Source of the DNA: Gammaproteobacteria bacterium
GTDB taxonomy: Bacteria; Pseudomonadota; Gammaproteobacteria; GCA-001735895
Assembly: GCA_029862125.1 (NCBI GenBank)
Contig: JAOTXY010000016.1
Span: 1 to 55,109 of the forward strand
Length of the DNA stretch: 55,109 nucleotides
Reading direction: 5' to 3'
Shown: positions 35,819-45,176 of the stretch, piece by piece
Layout: each line of letters starts with the position of its first letter
How positions within the stretch are numbered: position 1 is the stretch's first letter
Notes under the pieces: model-generated
The model's input: only the letters and a program-made list of their open reading frames with translations
The model's database searches: none
What the model was told of the DNA's origin: nothing
Translations under genes and position numbers: made by a program

Positions 35819-37165
35819 ATGAACAAAACTGCAGAATATCTTGAGCGTTTCTTAAATGGAGTTAAAAAACGTAATCCTGGAGAAACAGAATTTCACCAGG
35901 CGGTATCCGAGGTCGCGAGCACCGTTTTTCCTTACATCGCGGATAAACCCATCTACCATAAAATGCAAATCATGGAACGTATGGCGGAACCTGACCGGGT
36001 CATCATGTTTCGCGTGCCCTGGACCGACGACAAGGGCAATATTCGAAATCAACGCGGTTACCGCGTGCAGTTCAACAACTCGATTGGCCCTTACAAGGGC
36101 GGCCTGCGTTTTCATCCCTCGGTCAACCTGAGCGTACTCAAGTTTCTCGGCTACGAGCAAACCTTCAAAAACAGTCTTACCGGGCTACCCATGGGCGGTG
36201 CCAAGGGCGGCTCTGATTTCAATCCCAAGGGCAAGACCGACAACGAGGTGATGCGTTTTTGTCAATCTTTCATGGTCGAGTTGCACCGCCACATCGGCGA
36301 GGATACCGATGTGCCAGCAGGCGATATCGGCGTCGGCGCCCGTGAAATCGGGTACCTGTTCGGTATGTACAAGCGCATCGAAAACCGATTTGTCGGCGTA
36401 CTTACCGGCAAGGGCATCGAATTTGGCGGCAGCAAGATCCGCACCGAGGCGACCGGTTACGGCGCGGTTTACTTCATGGAAAACATGCTACAACGTGTCG
36501 GCGACAGCATCGACGGAAAAACGGTGGCGGTTTCAGGTTCCGGAAATGTCGCCACCTATGCCGTCGAAAAGATAAATCACCTTGGTGGCAAGGTGGTCAC
36601 GCTATCGGATTCTTCCGGTTTTGTGCATGACCCGGAAGGCATCGACGCTAGCAAACTGGAGTATGTCCTCGATCTCAAAAATGTGCGTCGCGGGCGCATC
36701 AAGGAATACGCCGATGAATTTAACTCGGCCACTTTCCACGAGGGCAGGCCCTGGGGTGTTCCCTGCGCCCTCGCCCTGCCCTGCGCAACCCAGAATGAAA
36801 TTAACGAGGAAGAGGCAAAAACCCTGCTCAAGAACGGCTGTATCGGTGTTTCCGAGGGCGCCAATATGCCCACCGAACTCGCCGGTATCGATGCCTTCCA
36901 GCACGCGAAAATCCTGTATGCGCCGAGCAAGGCCGCCAACGCTGGTGGTGTCGCGGTTTCAGGTCTCGAGATGAGCCAGAACAGCAGCCGGATATCATGG
37001 GAAGAAGACGACCTGGACAATCTACTCAAGCAAACGATGCTTAGAATTCACGATAGTTGTGTCGAGTACGGCAATGAAGCCGGCCATATCAACTACCTCG
37101 CCGGTGCCAATATAGCGGGATTTGTCAAAGTGGCTGAAGCAATGCTCTCCTTCGGCCATACCTGA
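35819..37165 (+). CDS. gdhA: NADP-specific glutamate dehydrogenase
   Basis: Assimilates ammonium by reductive amination of 2-oxoglutarate. The 448 residues match the hexameric biosynthetic type. Signatures are YKGGLRFHPSVN, the catalytic-lysine segment LPMGGAKGG, DVPAGDIGVGAREIG and the Rossmann VAVSGSGNVA. ATG 35819 follows a strong GAGGGGGA. A hairpin with flanking A/T runs (37219-37236) lies about 55 nt after the stop. It stands alone, as gdhA often does. Confidence 0.96.
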   Translation: MNKTAEYLERFLNGVKKRNPGETEFHQAVSEVASTVFPYIADKPIYHKMQIMERMAEPDRVIMFRVPWTDDKGNIRNQRGYRVQFNNSIGPYKGGLRFHPSVNLSVLKFLGYEQTFKNSLTGLPMGGAKGGSDFNPKGKTDNEVMRFCQSFMVELHRHIGEDTDVPAGDIGVGAREIGYLFGMYKRIENRFVGVLTGKGIEFGGSKIRTEATGYGAVYFMENMLQRVGDSIDGKTVAVSGSGNVATYAVEKINHLGGKVVTLSDSSGFVHDPEGIDASKLEYVLDLKNVRRGRIKEYADEFNSATFHEGRPWGVPCALALPCATQNEINEEEAKTLLKNGCIGVSEGANMPTELAGIDAFQHAKILYAPSKAANAGGVAVSGLEMSQNSSRISWEEDDLDNLLKQTMLRIHDSCVEYGNEAGHINYLAGANIAGFVKVAEAMLSFGHT

Positions 37166-37218
37166 CATTTGCAGGCATCCCGAAACGCCCGGGTAAACTT
37201 TGCTCCACTCTCGGAGTA

Positions 37219-37236
37219 AAAAGCCAACTGGCTTTT
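37219..37236 (+). terminator. Probable gdhA terminator
   Basis: AAAAGCC-AACT-GGCTTTT is a 7 bp stem with a 4 nt loop, A-rich before and T-rich after. It lies 54 nt after the gdhA stop and could act in either direction. The T tract is short. Confidence 0.5.
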
Positions 37237-37360
37237 ACAGGCGGTAACTGATCGGATTGCTGCACCACAACGTATAACTAACCACTCTCCATGCCCTGGT
37301 CGCGCAACTAACTTGCCGCGGCCCGGCGAACATTGGCACAGGTAGCATACGAGGCATAGC

Positions 37361-39142
37361 GTGCTAGTTTCCAGGACCTATCATTTCGATTTTGACCACC
37401 CGGTAGACAAACTCTGGGCCGTGGTATCCGACACCCCCAGGTGGGGTGAAGCCTCTGGTTTCCCGAAGTACCAGGTCAGCGAGCAGCTGCAAACTGACGG
37501 CACGGTCAAGGTGTTCGGCAAAATTGAAGTGGCAGGCATGACTATCCGCTGGGAAGAGCCGCCGGTTAACTGGATCGCCGAACGCTGGTTCGAGCAACAG
37601 CGTATTTTCATCAAGGGGCCAATGATCAGCATGACCACGGTTGCCACGCTCGAAGATAAAGGTCCAGCCAGCGCGCTCGACCTAGAACTGGTTTTCGAAA
37701 CCCGTAACCTGGTCGGAACTTTCCTGGCAAAGCGCATGGTGGCAGCATTCGGGGATAAAGTAGGCGCGCTGCTGGACAATGCCGATCACCTCATCAAGGC
37801 CGAAGAACCCGACCTGTTCGTTTCCAGTTATCAACCGTCCAGGTCTTCGCTCGAGCGCGCCGCGAAACTGTGTGAAAAAATTGACGCCTCACCCTACGGC
37901 CACGGGCTGGCAGCAAAACTGGTGGACTATATTAACGAAACCCAGGAAGTCGATTTGTGGGCGATGCGCCCGATCGCAATTGCGCGTCGCTGGAACACAA
38001 AAACCCTCGATGCAATCGAACTGTTTCTGCAGGCGGTACGCTCAGGATTACTGGAATCACGCTGGGATGTTTTATGTCCACGCTGTCGTGTTTCTAAATC
38101 GACCACTTCCGATATGGGTGATTTGCCACAGGGCGTTCACTGCGACGCCTGCAATATCGACTTTCATTCCGACTTTGCCAGCAACGTAGAATTGAGCTTC
38201 AGCCCCAGCCCATCGATTCGCGGTGTGGAGTATGGTCATTACTGCCGTTCCGGTCCCGGCGTTACGCCGCATATCAAAGGCCAGTGCTCGCTGCCTCCCG
38301 GTGCCAGCCGTAGCCTGCCGCTGGTTTTACACGCTGGCGATTACCGCGTGCGCACGCTTGAAGCGAGCGAAGAAATTGAGTTGACCTGGAAACAGGAGCG
38401 CTTCCCCGAAATCCATGTTCAGAATAGCGAGGTCAAGATTGTGGGCGATTCCCCCGAAGCTGAAATCCGCATGGTCAACAACGGCAAGCTACACAGGACC
38501 ATCGTAATCGAAGAACAGAGCTGGCTGCGCGATGTGCTTACCGCGGAACGCGCGACCACGATGCAGGCCTTTCGTGATCTCTTTTCCGACCAGGTGTTGC
38601 GCCCCGGGGACGAGGTCAGCATTCGCAATATCGCTTTCGCGTTTACCGACCTGGTCGGCTCATCGGCGCTGTTTTCACGCATGGGCGATGCCGAGGCCTA
38701 TCACCTGGTGCGCGAGCATTTTTCCGAACTGAGTGAAATCGTACGCCGTAACCTGGGGAATATTGTTAAAACCGCTGGAGATGGTATCCACGCTGCCTTC
38801 TTGACACCCGACGATGCGCTGCGTGCGTCAATCGAGATGCAGCAAGCGATGCCCGCATTCAACCAGCGCTTCGACACGGACGACGTCTCCATACGTGTCG
38901 GCCTGCATAGTGGCAGCAGCATCTCGGTTACACTTAATGATCGCCTGGATTACTATGGTGAGGCGGTTAACCTCGCGGCACGGCTCGAGGGCCTGGGAGT
39001 TGATGGCGATATCACGATGTCAAAAACCTTTGCCAGTGATCCGGCAGTTAGTGCTATGCTGATCGAGTACGAGCCGCATGAACGTGAAGAAATTCTGAAA
39101 GGCTTCACCAGACCCGTCGAGATTGTACAGATAAGACCCTGA
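37361..39142 (+). CDS. SRPBCC domain + zinc-ribbon middle region + class III nucleotide cyclase
   Basis: 593 residues. Residues 1-148 are SRPBCC (START/polyketide-cyclase-like). A middle DUF5939-type region (150-415) contains a CPRC...CDAC zinc ribbon (C239, C242, C261, C264). The C-terminal class III cyclase domain (about 424-593) has metal Asp residues in FTDLVGSS (D430) and TAGDGIHAAF (D474), and NLAARLEG. Predicted cytoplasmic adenylate cyclase controlled by a hydrophobic ligand or metal. GTG start with GAGG a few nt upstream. It is followed 8 nt later by a GIY-YIG gene. Confidence 0.85.
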   Translation: MLVSRTYHFDFDHPVDKLWAVVSDTPRWGEASGFPKYQVSEQLQTDGTVKVFGKIEVAGMTIRWEEPPVNWIAERWFEQQRIFIKGPMISMTTVATLEDKGPASALDLELVFETRNLVGTFLAKRMVAAFGDKVGALLDNADHLIKAEEPDLFVSSYQPSRSSLERAAKLCEKIDASPYGHGLAAKLVDYINETQEVDLWAMRPIAIARRWNTKTLDAIELFLQAVRSGLLESRWDVLCPRCRVSKSTTSDMGDLPQGVHCDACNIDFHSDFASNVELSFSPSPSIRGVEYGHYCRSGPGVTPHIKGQCSLPPGASRSLPLVLHAGDYRVRTLEASEEIELTWKQERFPEIHVQNSEVKIVGDSPEAEIRMVNNGKLHRTIVIEEQSWLRDVLTAERATTMQAFRDLFSDQVLRPGDEVSIRNIAFAFTDLVGSSALFSRMGDAEAYHLVREHFSELSEIVRRNLGNIVKTAGDGIHAAFLTPDDALRASIEMQQAMPAFNQRFDTDDVSIRVGLHSGSSISVTLNDRLDYYGEAVNLAARLEGLGVDGDITMSKTFASDPAVSAMLIEYEPHEREEILKGFTRPVEIVQIRP

Positions 39143-39150
39143 ACAGATTA

Positions 39151-39417
39151 ATGAAAGCAGCCAATCCGACCTGGTCGCTATATATTATTGAAGCCAGCGA
39201 TGCTTCGCTCTACACCGGCATTACTACCGATGTCGATCGCCGCTTCGAGGAGCACTTGAACTGCCAGAAAGGCGCAAAGTATTTCAATGGGCGCAGCCCG
39301 GTTAAGGTAGTTTACCGCGAAGACGGCCATACCCGCAGCAGCGCCAGCCGACGCGAAGCGGAGATCAAGAAACTGTCAAGACAGGCAAAAGCAGCGCTGA
39401 TTATCAGTCAGTGCTAG
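39151..39417 (+). CDS. GIY-YIG domain protein (UPF0213/YhbQ type)
   Basis: 88 residues with YIIEASDASLYTGITTDVDRRFEEH, the GIY-YIG core (YII...YTG and the Arg in RRFEEH), and a C-terminal REAEIKKLSR carrying the conserved Glu. It belongs to the short stand-alone group whose nuclease activity is proposed in DNA repair. It lies 8 nt after the cyclase gene, so it may be co-transcribed, though the functions are unrelated. Confidence 0.85.
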   Translation: MKAANPTWSLYIIEASDASLYTGITTDVDRRFEEHLNCQKGAKYFNGRSPVKVVYREDGHTRSSASRREAEIKKLSRQAKAALIISQC

Positions 39418-39430
39418 ATTCCGGTAACAA

Positions 39431-39514
39431 TTAAATACCGATTCCGAGAATTACAATAACCGTGATCAGTTTAACCAGAGTAAATCCCTTAGATTTGTCT
39501 TGTAACCTATTCAT
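39431..39514 (-). pseudogene. Truncated type IV prepilin-like 27-codon ORF
   Basis: Encodes MNRLQDKSKG followed by FTLVKLITVIVILGIGI and TAA. This is the leader, prepilin-peptidase site (G-F) and start of the hydrophobic helix of type IV pilins or pseudopilins, cut off within the helix. The usual Glu at mature position 5 is Lys. No ribosome site is evident and the flanks are AT-rich. It is probably the 5' remnant of a deleted pilin gene; a short membrane peptide is less likely. Confidence 0.5.
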
Positions 39515-39639
39515 ATTTAAAGATATTAGTTGAGAAATGAAGTCGTTTTTATGCTCAGGTCACAAATTTCGATAAAAATCGCAGGAATTAATTATCAGAA
39601 AATCAGTAATATTTTTTTAAAAATCACAATAATAGACCC

Positions 39640-40260
39640 ATGTATGACCTGTTAAACGAATTCGAATTCGAACAACTACCCCTGCCCGACGCTGATCTGC
39701 TGTTGTGGCGGCAGGTAGACCTCGGTCGACCATACGACTCTGTGTTGCAGGAACTGATCGTCTCGACCGACTGGCGCCAGGAAGAAATTACCGTCTATGG
39801 CAAGCCCTACCTGCAGCCGCGCCTGAGCGCCTGGCACGGCGACCTGTCTTACAGCTATTCCGGAATCAGGCTTGAACCCCAGCCGTGGACTCTGAGCCTA
39901 CTTGACCTCAAGGCCCGCGTGGAAGCGCTAACCGAACGCGAATTCAATAGCGTTTTACTCAATTATTACCGTGATCAGAACGACAGCATGGGCATGCACA
40001 GTGACGATGAACGCGAGCTCGGCCCACAACCGGCGATCGCATCACTTAGCCTCGGCGACGAACGAACCTTCCTGCTCAAACACAAAACCCGCAAGGATCT
40101 GAAAACCACCAGGCTGGCATTACCCACGGGTAGCCTGTTGTTAATGTGGGGAGATACCCAGCAATACTGGCGGCACGGAATCAACAAGGAAAGGCGTCCC
40201 TGTGGGCCACGCGTCAACCTGACTTTTCGCGCTATCAAACATGAAGCGAATTTACGATGA
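39640..40260 (+). CDS. alkB: AlkB-type 2-oxoglutarate/Fe(II) dioxygenase
   Basis: Repairs alkylated bases by oxidative demethylation. The 206 residues have the iron-binding HxD in MGMHSDDE (H120, D122), the distal His in YWRHGI (H179), and the 2-oxoglutarate Arg pair in PRVNLTFR. Preceding segments NSVLLNYYRDQND and SLSLGDERTF are typical. It resembles the AlkBH2/3-like group more than classical E. coli AlkB. Its stop overlaps the next start (ATGA). Confidence 0.88.
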   Translation: MYDLLNEFEFEQLPLPDADLLLWRQVDLGRPYDSVLQELIVSTDWRQEEITVYGKPYLQPRLSAWHGDLSYSYSGIRLEPQPWTLSLLDLKARVEALTEREFNSVLLNYYRDQNDSMGMHSDDERELGPQPAIASLSLGDERTFLLKHKTRKDLKTTRLALPTGSLLLMWGDTQQYWRHGINKERRPCGPRVNLTFRAIKHEANLR

Positions 40261-40613
40261 CTGAAGTCGAATCAATCGAGCTGGCCAGGGCCTACGTTGC
40301 ACTCTCCAACTCACACCGGATCGAGCTGATTCTGCCGATGTTTTCTGCCACTGCTGTTTACAGTTCGTCAGCGGTAGGTGAATTCGTCGGGTCAGACTCA
40401 ATCGGAGAAATGATGCGGGAATTTTTTACCAGCTACCCGGACGTTTTCTGGCTGGCAGAAAACTATCGCTACGATAACAACCGGGTGACCTTTGATTTCA
40501 GCCTGCAGGCAAACGCCGCGGCAACCGGCGAGCACCTGCAGCGCCAGGGAGTAGAACGTATCGAGTTCGACGAAGATGGATTGATCAAAAAACTCGAAGT
40601 GAAGGCGTCCTAG
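40257..40613 (+). CDS. SnoaL/NTF2-like protein
   Basis: 118 residues beginning SIELARAYVALSNSHRIELILPMFSATAVYSSSAVGEF (shown in part), a cone-shaped NTF2-like fold with the usual EFVGSDSIGEMMREFF segment. Such proteins are either small-molecule enzymes or binding proteins; no catalytic residues stand out. It is translationally coupled to alkB by a 4 nt overlap. Confidence 0.7.
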   Translation: MTEVESIELARAYVALSNSHRIELILPMFSATAVYSSSAVGEFVGSDSIGEMMREFFTSYPDVFWLAENYRYDNNRVTFDFSLQANAAATGEHLQRQGVERIEFDEDGLIKKLEVKAS

Positions 40614-40679
40614 AACCTGGAATCTCTCGAATAAAAAAACGACGTAAATACGGGCCCTGGAGTCCAGGTCGCCCGAAAT

Positions 40680-41234
40680 CTACATTTTTTCAGCTCGCTC
40701 GATAAAGCCGCTGCCAATCGCGGAGAACGGTAACTCCAACTCGAGCTCAGGTACTCGTAGCGCGATCCAGGCGATGAAGGTATTGCTATTGGGCCCGGGG
40801 AAAGCGCGGTAGGTCTTTTTCCACGGATAAAGCCGGGCCGCGGCATCGACGGCATCTATAAGCGATTCTGCACTTACGCCCCGGTGCTCTTTGAGTAGGC
40901 GCGGCCGGGCACCGTACCAGTGGCGATCGGGAATATCGCGGTGTATCCCCATAACCTGTCGTCCGCTATATCCGCGCCAACCAACCACGTCGTACAGGGT
41001 GTAATGCTCCTCGTCCTTGCGCTTGGCCGCGATCCAGGTGTGAATCGCGAACCATCCGCGCCAGCCCCAGGCATCGGCGCCATAGACGTGCAAAACCGCC
41101 TCGCTGGTGTCAGCAGGGTCGGGCGCTATACCTGCCGATTCACGGCTGGCAGTACGCCAGTCACCGCGCCCGGAGACACTCACTAAAATGCCTCCCAGCA
41201 GGACGACGAGCAGTACAGGTGTGAGGAAACGCAT
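40680..41234 (-). CDS. DUF3750 family protein
   Basis: 184 residues with an N-terminal signal or membrane segment (LTPVLLVVLLGGILVSVSG). A conserved body follows with VYGADAWGWRGWFAIHTWIA, YDVVGWRGY and GPNSNTFIAWI. The Cys/His-poor fold resembles the DUF3750 family, for which no function is established. It probably acts in the periplasm. Convergent with the SnoaL-like gene. Confidence 0.75.
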   Translation of the reverse strand: MRFLTPVLLVVLLGGILVSVSGRGDWRTASRESAGIAPDPADTSEAVLHVYGADAWGWRGWFAIHTWIAAKRKDEEHYTLYDVVGWRGYSGRQVMGIHRDIPDRHWYGARPRLLKEHRGVSAESLIDAVDAAARLYPWKKTYRAFPGPNSNTFIAWIALRVPELELELPFSAIGSGFIERAEKM

Positions 41235-41331
41235 CGAGTTTCATATTTTGCAAACACGGCCGCCTATTTTAATTGAATTTGCCGCTCGAAGCACACTGGC
41301 GATTCGAGTGGCCCGGTGGAGCCGGCCTCGA

Positions 41332-41934
41332 TCAGGCAGTCAGCAGCTTTATCGCCATCGCTCTCGCTTTGGCCACGGTTTTCTGCGGTAACTGCTGATG
41401 CTTTTCAGTACTGATCATCCCGGTAAACAGCGTCCCGACCGGTTCCGCGCCAATGGTTTGCGCAGCCATCTTGAGCTGCTTGCTGGAACCGAACAACCAG
41501 CGGCCCATCAAGGCGGGCGCGGCGCTGGACGAAATCAACATTGCCTTCTTGCGCGGCGCTTTCGCCTTTCTAAACTGGGGGTACGGCTTGTCCCATGGCC
41601 AGTAGGCATAGGCGATGAGGCGCTCCATAAAGCGTTTGAAAATCGCCGTCACCGAGCCGAAGTTAGTGGGTGCCGCGAGGATAAATCCCTGCGCGGCTTC
41701 AATTTTTTCGATCAAGGCTTGCATGCCATCGTCGAGAACACATTTCCCCGGGCTTTCTCCGGGCTGCAGGGAGCATTCACGACAGTTCAGGCAAAATTCT
41801 ATCGGGTACTCGCGCAGGTTGATGATTTCGGTTTCGGCACCCGAACCCTTCAATGCCGCGACCGCGACTGCAACCGCCTGGTCGGTGATGCCATCGTCGC
41901 GGTAGGAACCGTTGATCACCAGTATTTTGTTCAT
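41332..41934 (-). CDS. Flavodoxin-fold NAD(P)H-dependent FMN reductase
   Basis: 200 residues from ATG 41934 (MNKILVINGSYR). The frame extends 5 codons upstream to 41949. The FMN phosphate loop is NGSYRDDGITDQAV. AAPTNFGSVTAIFKRFMER is the flavin ring segment of the family. A cysteine cluster (CLNCRECSL) follows the second strand, as in the multimeric flavodoxin WrbA-like / iron-sulfur flavoprotein group. Probable quinone or FMN reductase; the substrate is not determined. Confidence 0.82.
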   Translation of the reverse strand: MNKILVINGSYRDDGITDQAVAVAVAALKGSGAETEIINLREYPIEFCLNCRECSLQPGESPGKCVLDDGMQALIEKIEAAQGFILAAPTNFGSVTAIFKRFMERLIAYAYWPWDKPYPQFRKAKAPRKKAMLISSSAAPALMGRWLFGSSKQLKMAAQTIGAEPVGTLFTGMISTEKHQQLPQKTVAKARAMAIKLLTA

Positions 41935-42075
41935 CGTCGTCACAATCACCCTCGCGTTATCATGTTATTCGGCAACACCCCTGTTGTATTGATACAAATC
42001 AAAGGCCCGGGAATTGATCGTGAAATGCCGCTCGGGGTCGCATAGAATCAGGTCCTGGACAAAGGGTTTCACAGC

Positions 42076-43608
42076 TTGCCGATAACACTGGAAAAACTGA
42101 TAGATCATCACGCGCGCTATCGCGGCGATCGCCTGGCGGTAATATTTGACGACCAGCGACTGAACTGGGCCGAATTCAATGCGCGCGTCAATCAGCTTGC
42201 CAACGCATTACAGGACCGGGGCATCGACAAGGACGACAAGGTTGCGACCGCGCTGCCCAATAGCATGGAACTGCTCGTCATCTACTGGGCCACGGTTTCA
42301 ATTGGTGCGGTGCTGGTGCCGCTGAGCCCGTTGCTGAAGGCAGGCGGGTTAATCAATTTACTCAACAATGCCGATGTCAGGTTACTGTTTTTAACCGCGG
42401 CGCTGATGGATGAAATTAGCGATCGCGGTAATGAGATAGAAAACATTTCGGCCGAGAACTATATCCAGGTCGACATCGGGCAAAACGAAAACTCAAGCTA
42501 TTCGAGTTTCGTATCGGTCCATTCACCCAGCCCACCCGCCTTTCCGAAAATGCAGCAGGAAGACCTGTTTAATATCGTTTACAGCAGCGGCACTACCGGC
42601 TTACCCAAAGGCATCATGCACAGCCACCTGGTGCGCTCACACTATGGCAGCCATTTTGCCGCATCGTTTCGTATGACACCGGAAAGCGTGGTGCTGCATA
42701 CCGGGTCAATCGTCTTTAACGGTGCCTTTGTCACGCTGATGCCCTGCTTTTTTCTCGGCGCGCGCTATATCCTGCATCCGCATTTTGACGTCGATGCGAT
42801 GATCGAAACCGTCGACCGTGAAAAGGTTACCCATATCATGATGGTGCCTGCCCAAATCATCGCGCTATTACAGAGCCCTGATTTCAGCCCACAAAAGATG
42901 CAATCACTAGAAATGCTGCTGACCATTGGCGCGCCTTTGCAGCAGCACTACAAGGAGGCGGTTAACGACGTTATTCCGGGTCGTTTTTATGAACTTTACG
43001 GGCTCACCGAGGGTTTTGTAACAATTCTCGACCGTGATGATTTCAACCAGCAGCCCGGTTCGGTCGGTTGCCCGCCACCAGGCTATGATATGCGCATTGT
43101 CGGCGAAGATGGTCAGGACCTGGGGCCGGGTGAAATCGGTGAAATCGTCGGCCGTGGGCCTGCGCTATCACCCGGCTACTACAAGCAAGCGGAATTGACC
43201 CGCGAAACTTTTCGCGACGGTTGGCTCTATAGCGGAGATCTCGGCTATCTCGACGAAGCCGGATTTCTGTACCTGGCCGGCAGAAAAAAGGAGCTGATTA
43301 TTTCCGGGGGTGTTAATGTTTATCCGCAGGATATCGAGGAGATTGCGAGCGCACATGAGCTGATACTGGAAGTCGCCGTATTCGGCGTCGAGTCCGAAAA
43401 ATGGGGTGAAACCCCGGTCGCCGCGGTGGTGCTGCAGGCCGAAGCTGAAATCGACCCAGACGACCTGCGGGAATGGATCAATAGCCGCGTCGAAGCCCGT
43501 TTCCAGAAAATCTCGGATGTAGTAGTTATTAACCAGATGCCGCGTAACGTCGCCGGCAAAACTCTTAAAAACGAACTTAAGGAAGACTATCTTGCAAATC
43601 AAAAATAA
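42076..43608 (+). CDS. Acyl-CoA synthetase (AMP-dependent ligase)
   Basis: Activates a carboxylic acid to its CoA thioester via an acyl-adenylate. The 510 residues have the P-loop-like YSSGTTGLPKGIMHSH, FYELYGLTEG, and the hinge/adenylation segment YSGDLGYLDEAGFLYLAGRKKELIISGG with NVYPQDIEE. A C-terminal catalytic Lys is expected in GKTLKNEL. TTG start at 42076, with AAAGGG upstream; there is no ATG before the conserved region. It overlaps the following SDR gene by 17 nt, suggesting a shared fatty-acid or aromatic-acid pathway. Confidence 0.88.
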   Translation: MPITLEKLIDHHARYRGDRLAVIFDDQRLNWAEFNARVNQLANALQDRGIDKDDKVATALPNSMELLVIYWATVSIGAVLVPLSPLLKAGGLINLLNNADVRLLFLTAALMDEISDRGNEIENISAENYIQVDIGQNENSSYSSFVSVHSPSPPAFPKMQQEDLFNIVYSSGTTGLPKGIMHSHLVRSHYGSHFAASFRMTPESVVLHTGSIVFNGAFVTLMPCFFLGARYILHPHFDVDAMIETVDREKVTHIMMVPAQIIALLQSPDFSPQKMQSLEMLLTIGAPLQQHYKEAVNDVIPGRFYELYGLTEGFVTILDRDDFNQQPGSVGCPPPGYDMRIVGEDGQDLGPGEIGEIVGRGPALSPGYYKQAELTRETFRDGWLYSGDLGYLDEAGFLYLAGRKKELIISGGVNVYPQDIEEIASAHELILEVAVFGVESEKWGETPVAAVVLQAEAEIDPDDLREWINSRVEARFQKISDVVVINQMPRNVAGKTLKNELKEDYLANQK

Positions 43609-44353
43609 TACCTTCGTGATCACCGGGGCCGCACAGGGTCTGGGTGAAGCCATCAGCCTCTCACTTGCCAGGCTGGGGGCGAAACTCGCCCTGCTCGATG
43701 TAAACGCCGAGCGTCTCGACCAGACGCTGTCCACCTGCAAGAATGAAGGATCGGACAGTTACGCATTTACCTGCGATGTCGCCGACGAAACCGGCGTGCG
43801 ACGCTGCTTTGCGTCGATCGAAGAACACCTCGGGCCCATTTCCGGCCTGGTCAACAATGCCGGCATCTTGCGCGATGGCATGCTGGTCAAGGTCAAGGAT
43901 GGGGAAATCGTCGATCGGTTATCGCTCGAACAATGGCAGCAGGTCATCGACATCAATTTAACCGGGGTGTTCCTGTGCGGGCGTGAAGCCGCGACCAGCA
44001 TGATTCGCAACGACAACGGCGGAGTTATTGTTAATATTTCCAGCATCAGTCGGGCCGGTAATATCGGGCAATCGAACTATGCCGCCGCCAAGGCCGGAGT
44101 GGCCGCATTGTCCACCACCTGGGCACGTGAGCTGGCGCGTCACAAGATACGCAGCGCCGCAATCGCACCGGGGGTATTCGAAACCGAAATGGTAGCGTCG
44201 CTGAAGCCGGAAGCGCATGAACGCATCACCAGCGCGGTGCCATTGAACCGCACCGGCAGCGTCGAGGAACTCGCGCACGCGGTCCGCTTTATCATCGAAA
44301 ATGACTATTACAGCGGTCGCATCCTCGAGCTCGACGGTGGCCTGAGACTGTAA
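43592..44353 (+). CDS. Short-chain dehydrogenase (FabG/3-oxoacyl reductase-like)
   Basis: 253 residues of the classical SDR type. TGAAQGLGEA is the NAD(P) glycine motif, NNAG the structural motif, and SSISRAGNIGQSNYAAAKAG holds the catalytic Ser, Tyr and Lys. The end GGLRL is also typical. TTG start with AAGGAAG 6 nt upstream. It overlaps the acyl-CoA synthetase gene and probably works on its product or a related beta-keto acyl thioester. Confidence 0.88.
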   Translation: MQIKNNTFVITGAAQGLGEAISLSLARLGAKLALLDVNAERLDQTLSTCKNEGSDSYAFTCDVADETGVRRCFASIEEHLGPISGLVNNAGILRDGMLVKVKDGEIVDRLSLEQWQQVIDINLTGVFLCGREAATSMIRNDNGGVIVNISSISRAGNIGQSNYAAAKAGVAALSTTWARELARHKIRSAAIAPGVFETEMVASLKPEAHERITSAVPLNRTGSVEELAHAVRFIIENDYYSGRILELDGGLRL

Positions 44354-44366
44354 TTCTGCTGTTTCC

Positions 44367-45176
44367 CTAATGATGCGCGGCAGGATTTAAGCTGACACGC
44401 CACAGTTGTTTAATAATAAATACGGCCGCATAGAAAAAACCCAGCGGGAACAGAATCGACTTCAACAGGTAAATCGCGACCAGGTTGATAAAGTTTTCGA
44501 TGCCGCGGCTGATCTTGCGGTTCAGCTCGTCGAGGCTAAGGCCCTGCCAGAACGCGATCGTCGAATCCTTGATACTGTCGGTATCGAATTCCTTTTCGGC
44601 CTCGATGCTCATGATATCGGACTGAAAGTTTTTGATCTCGCTGTCATTGACCTGTCGCTGCTGATCGATAAACAGGTAATCGACACCGCTGTTGAGTGTC
44701 ACCGCCAACCCCAGCGCGAAGCGAATAAATACCACCACCAGGAAGGTTTTGAAAAACAGGTTCTGCGCCCGCGGCTGGCCATAAAAAAGCAACAGCAATG
44801 TGGATACGCCAAGTACCGCGACCAGGTAGAGAAACAGCTCGTGCGAGGCAAGCAATAGCAACACCTTCTGTGCCGCGAGCGACGCCAGCACCCAGGTCAT
44901 GACGGTCGAAAAGCGCTCGATCATGTCATTCAGCGGATCGAGTAATTCACCTACTGTTATAGAACCGGAAACAACACCGATTCCGGCCTCGACTTCACTA
45001 CTCTGCACCATCGATACCAGCGCGTTGATACCGCGGGCGGTAGCGTAGGTTATGGCCGCATTGGTTATCGATTCGGTGGTGTAATCATCGACGTAGTTAT
45101 CAAGCACCCGGGTGCTTGAAAGCGCAACCAGCACAACGATTAAAATCGAGATCAGCGCTTTGCTGCTAATCCGCAT
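44367..45176 (-). CDS. Uncharacterised inner-membrane protein
   Basis: 269 residues with about five hydrophobic helices, including [47 protein letters not shown] and [20 protein letters not shown] polar, acidic region (about 165-220) lies between the last two. No known motif is visible. Its start overlaps the stop of the upstream pterin dehydratase gene by 11 nt, so the two are coupled. Confidence 0.6.
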   Translation of the reverse strand: MRISSKALISILIVVLVALSSTRVLDNYVDDYTTESITNAAITYATARGINALVSMVQSSEVEAGIGVVSGSITVGELLDPLNDMIERFSTVMTWVLASLAAQKVLLLLASHELFLYLVAVLGVSTLLLLFYGQPRAQNLFFKTFLVVVFIRFALGLAVTLNSGVDYLFIDQQRQVNDSEIKNFQSDIMSIEAEKEFDTDSIKDSTIAFWQGLSLDELNRKISRGIENFINLVAIYLLKSILFPLGFFYAAVFIIKQLWRVSLNPAAHH

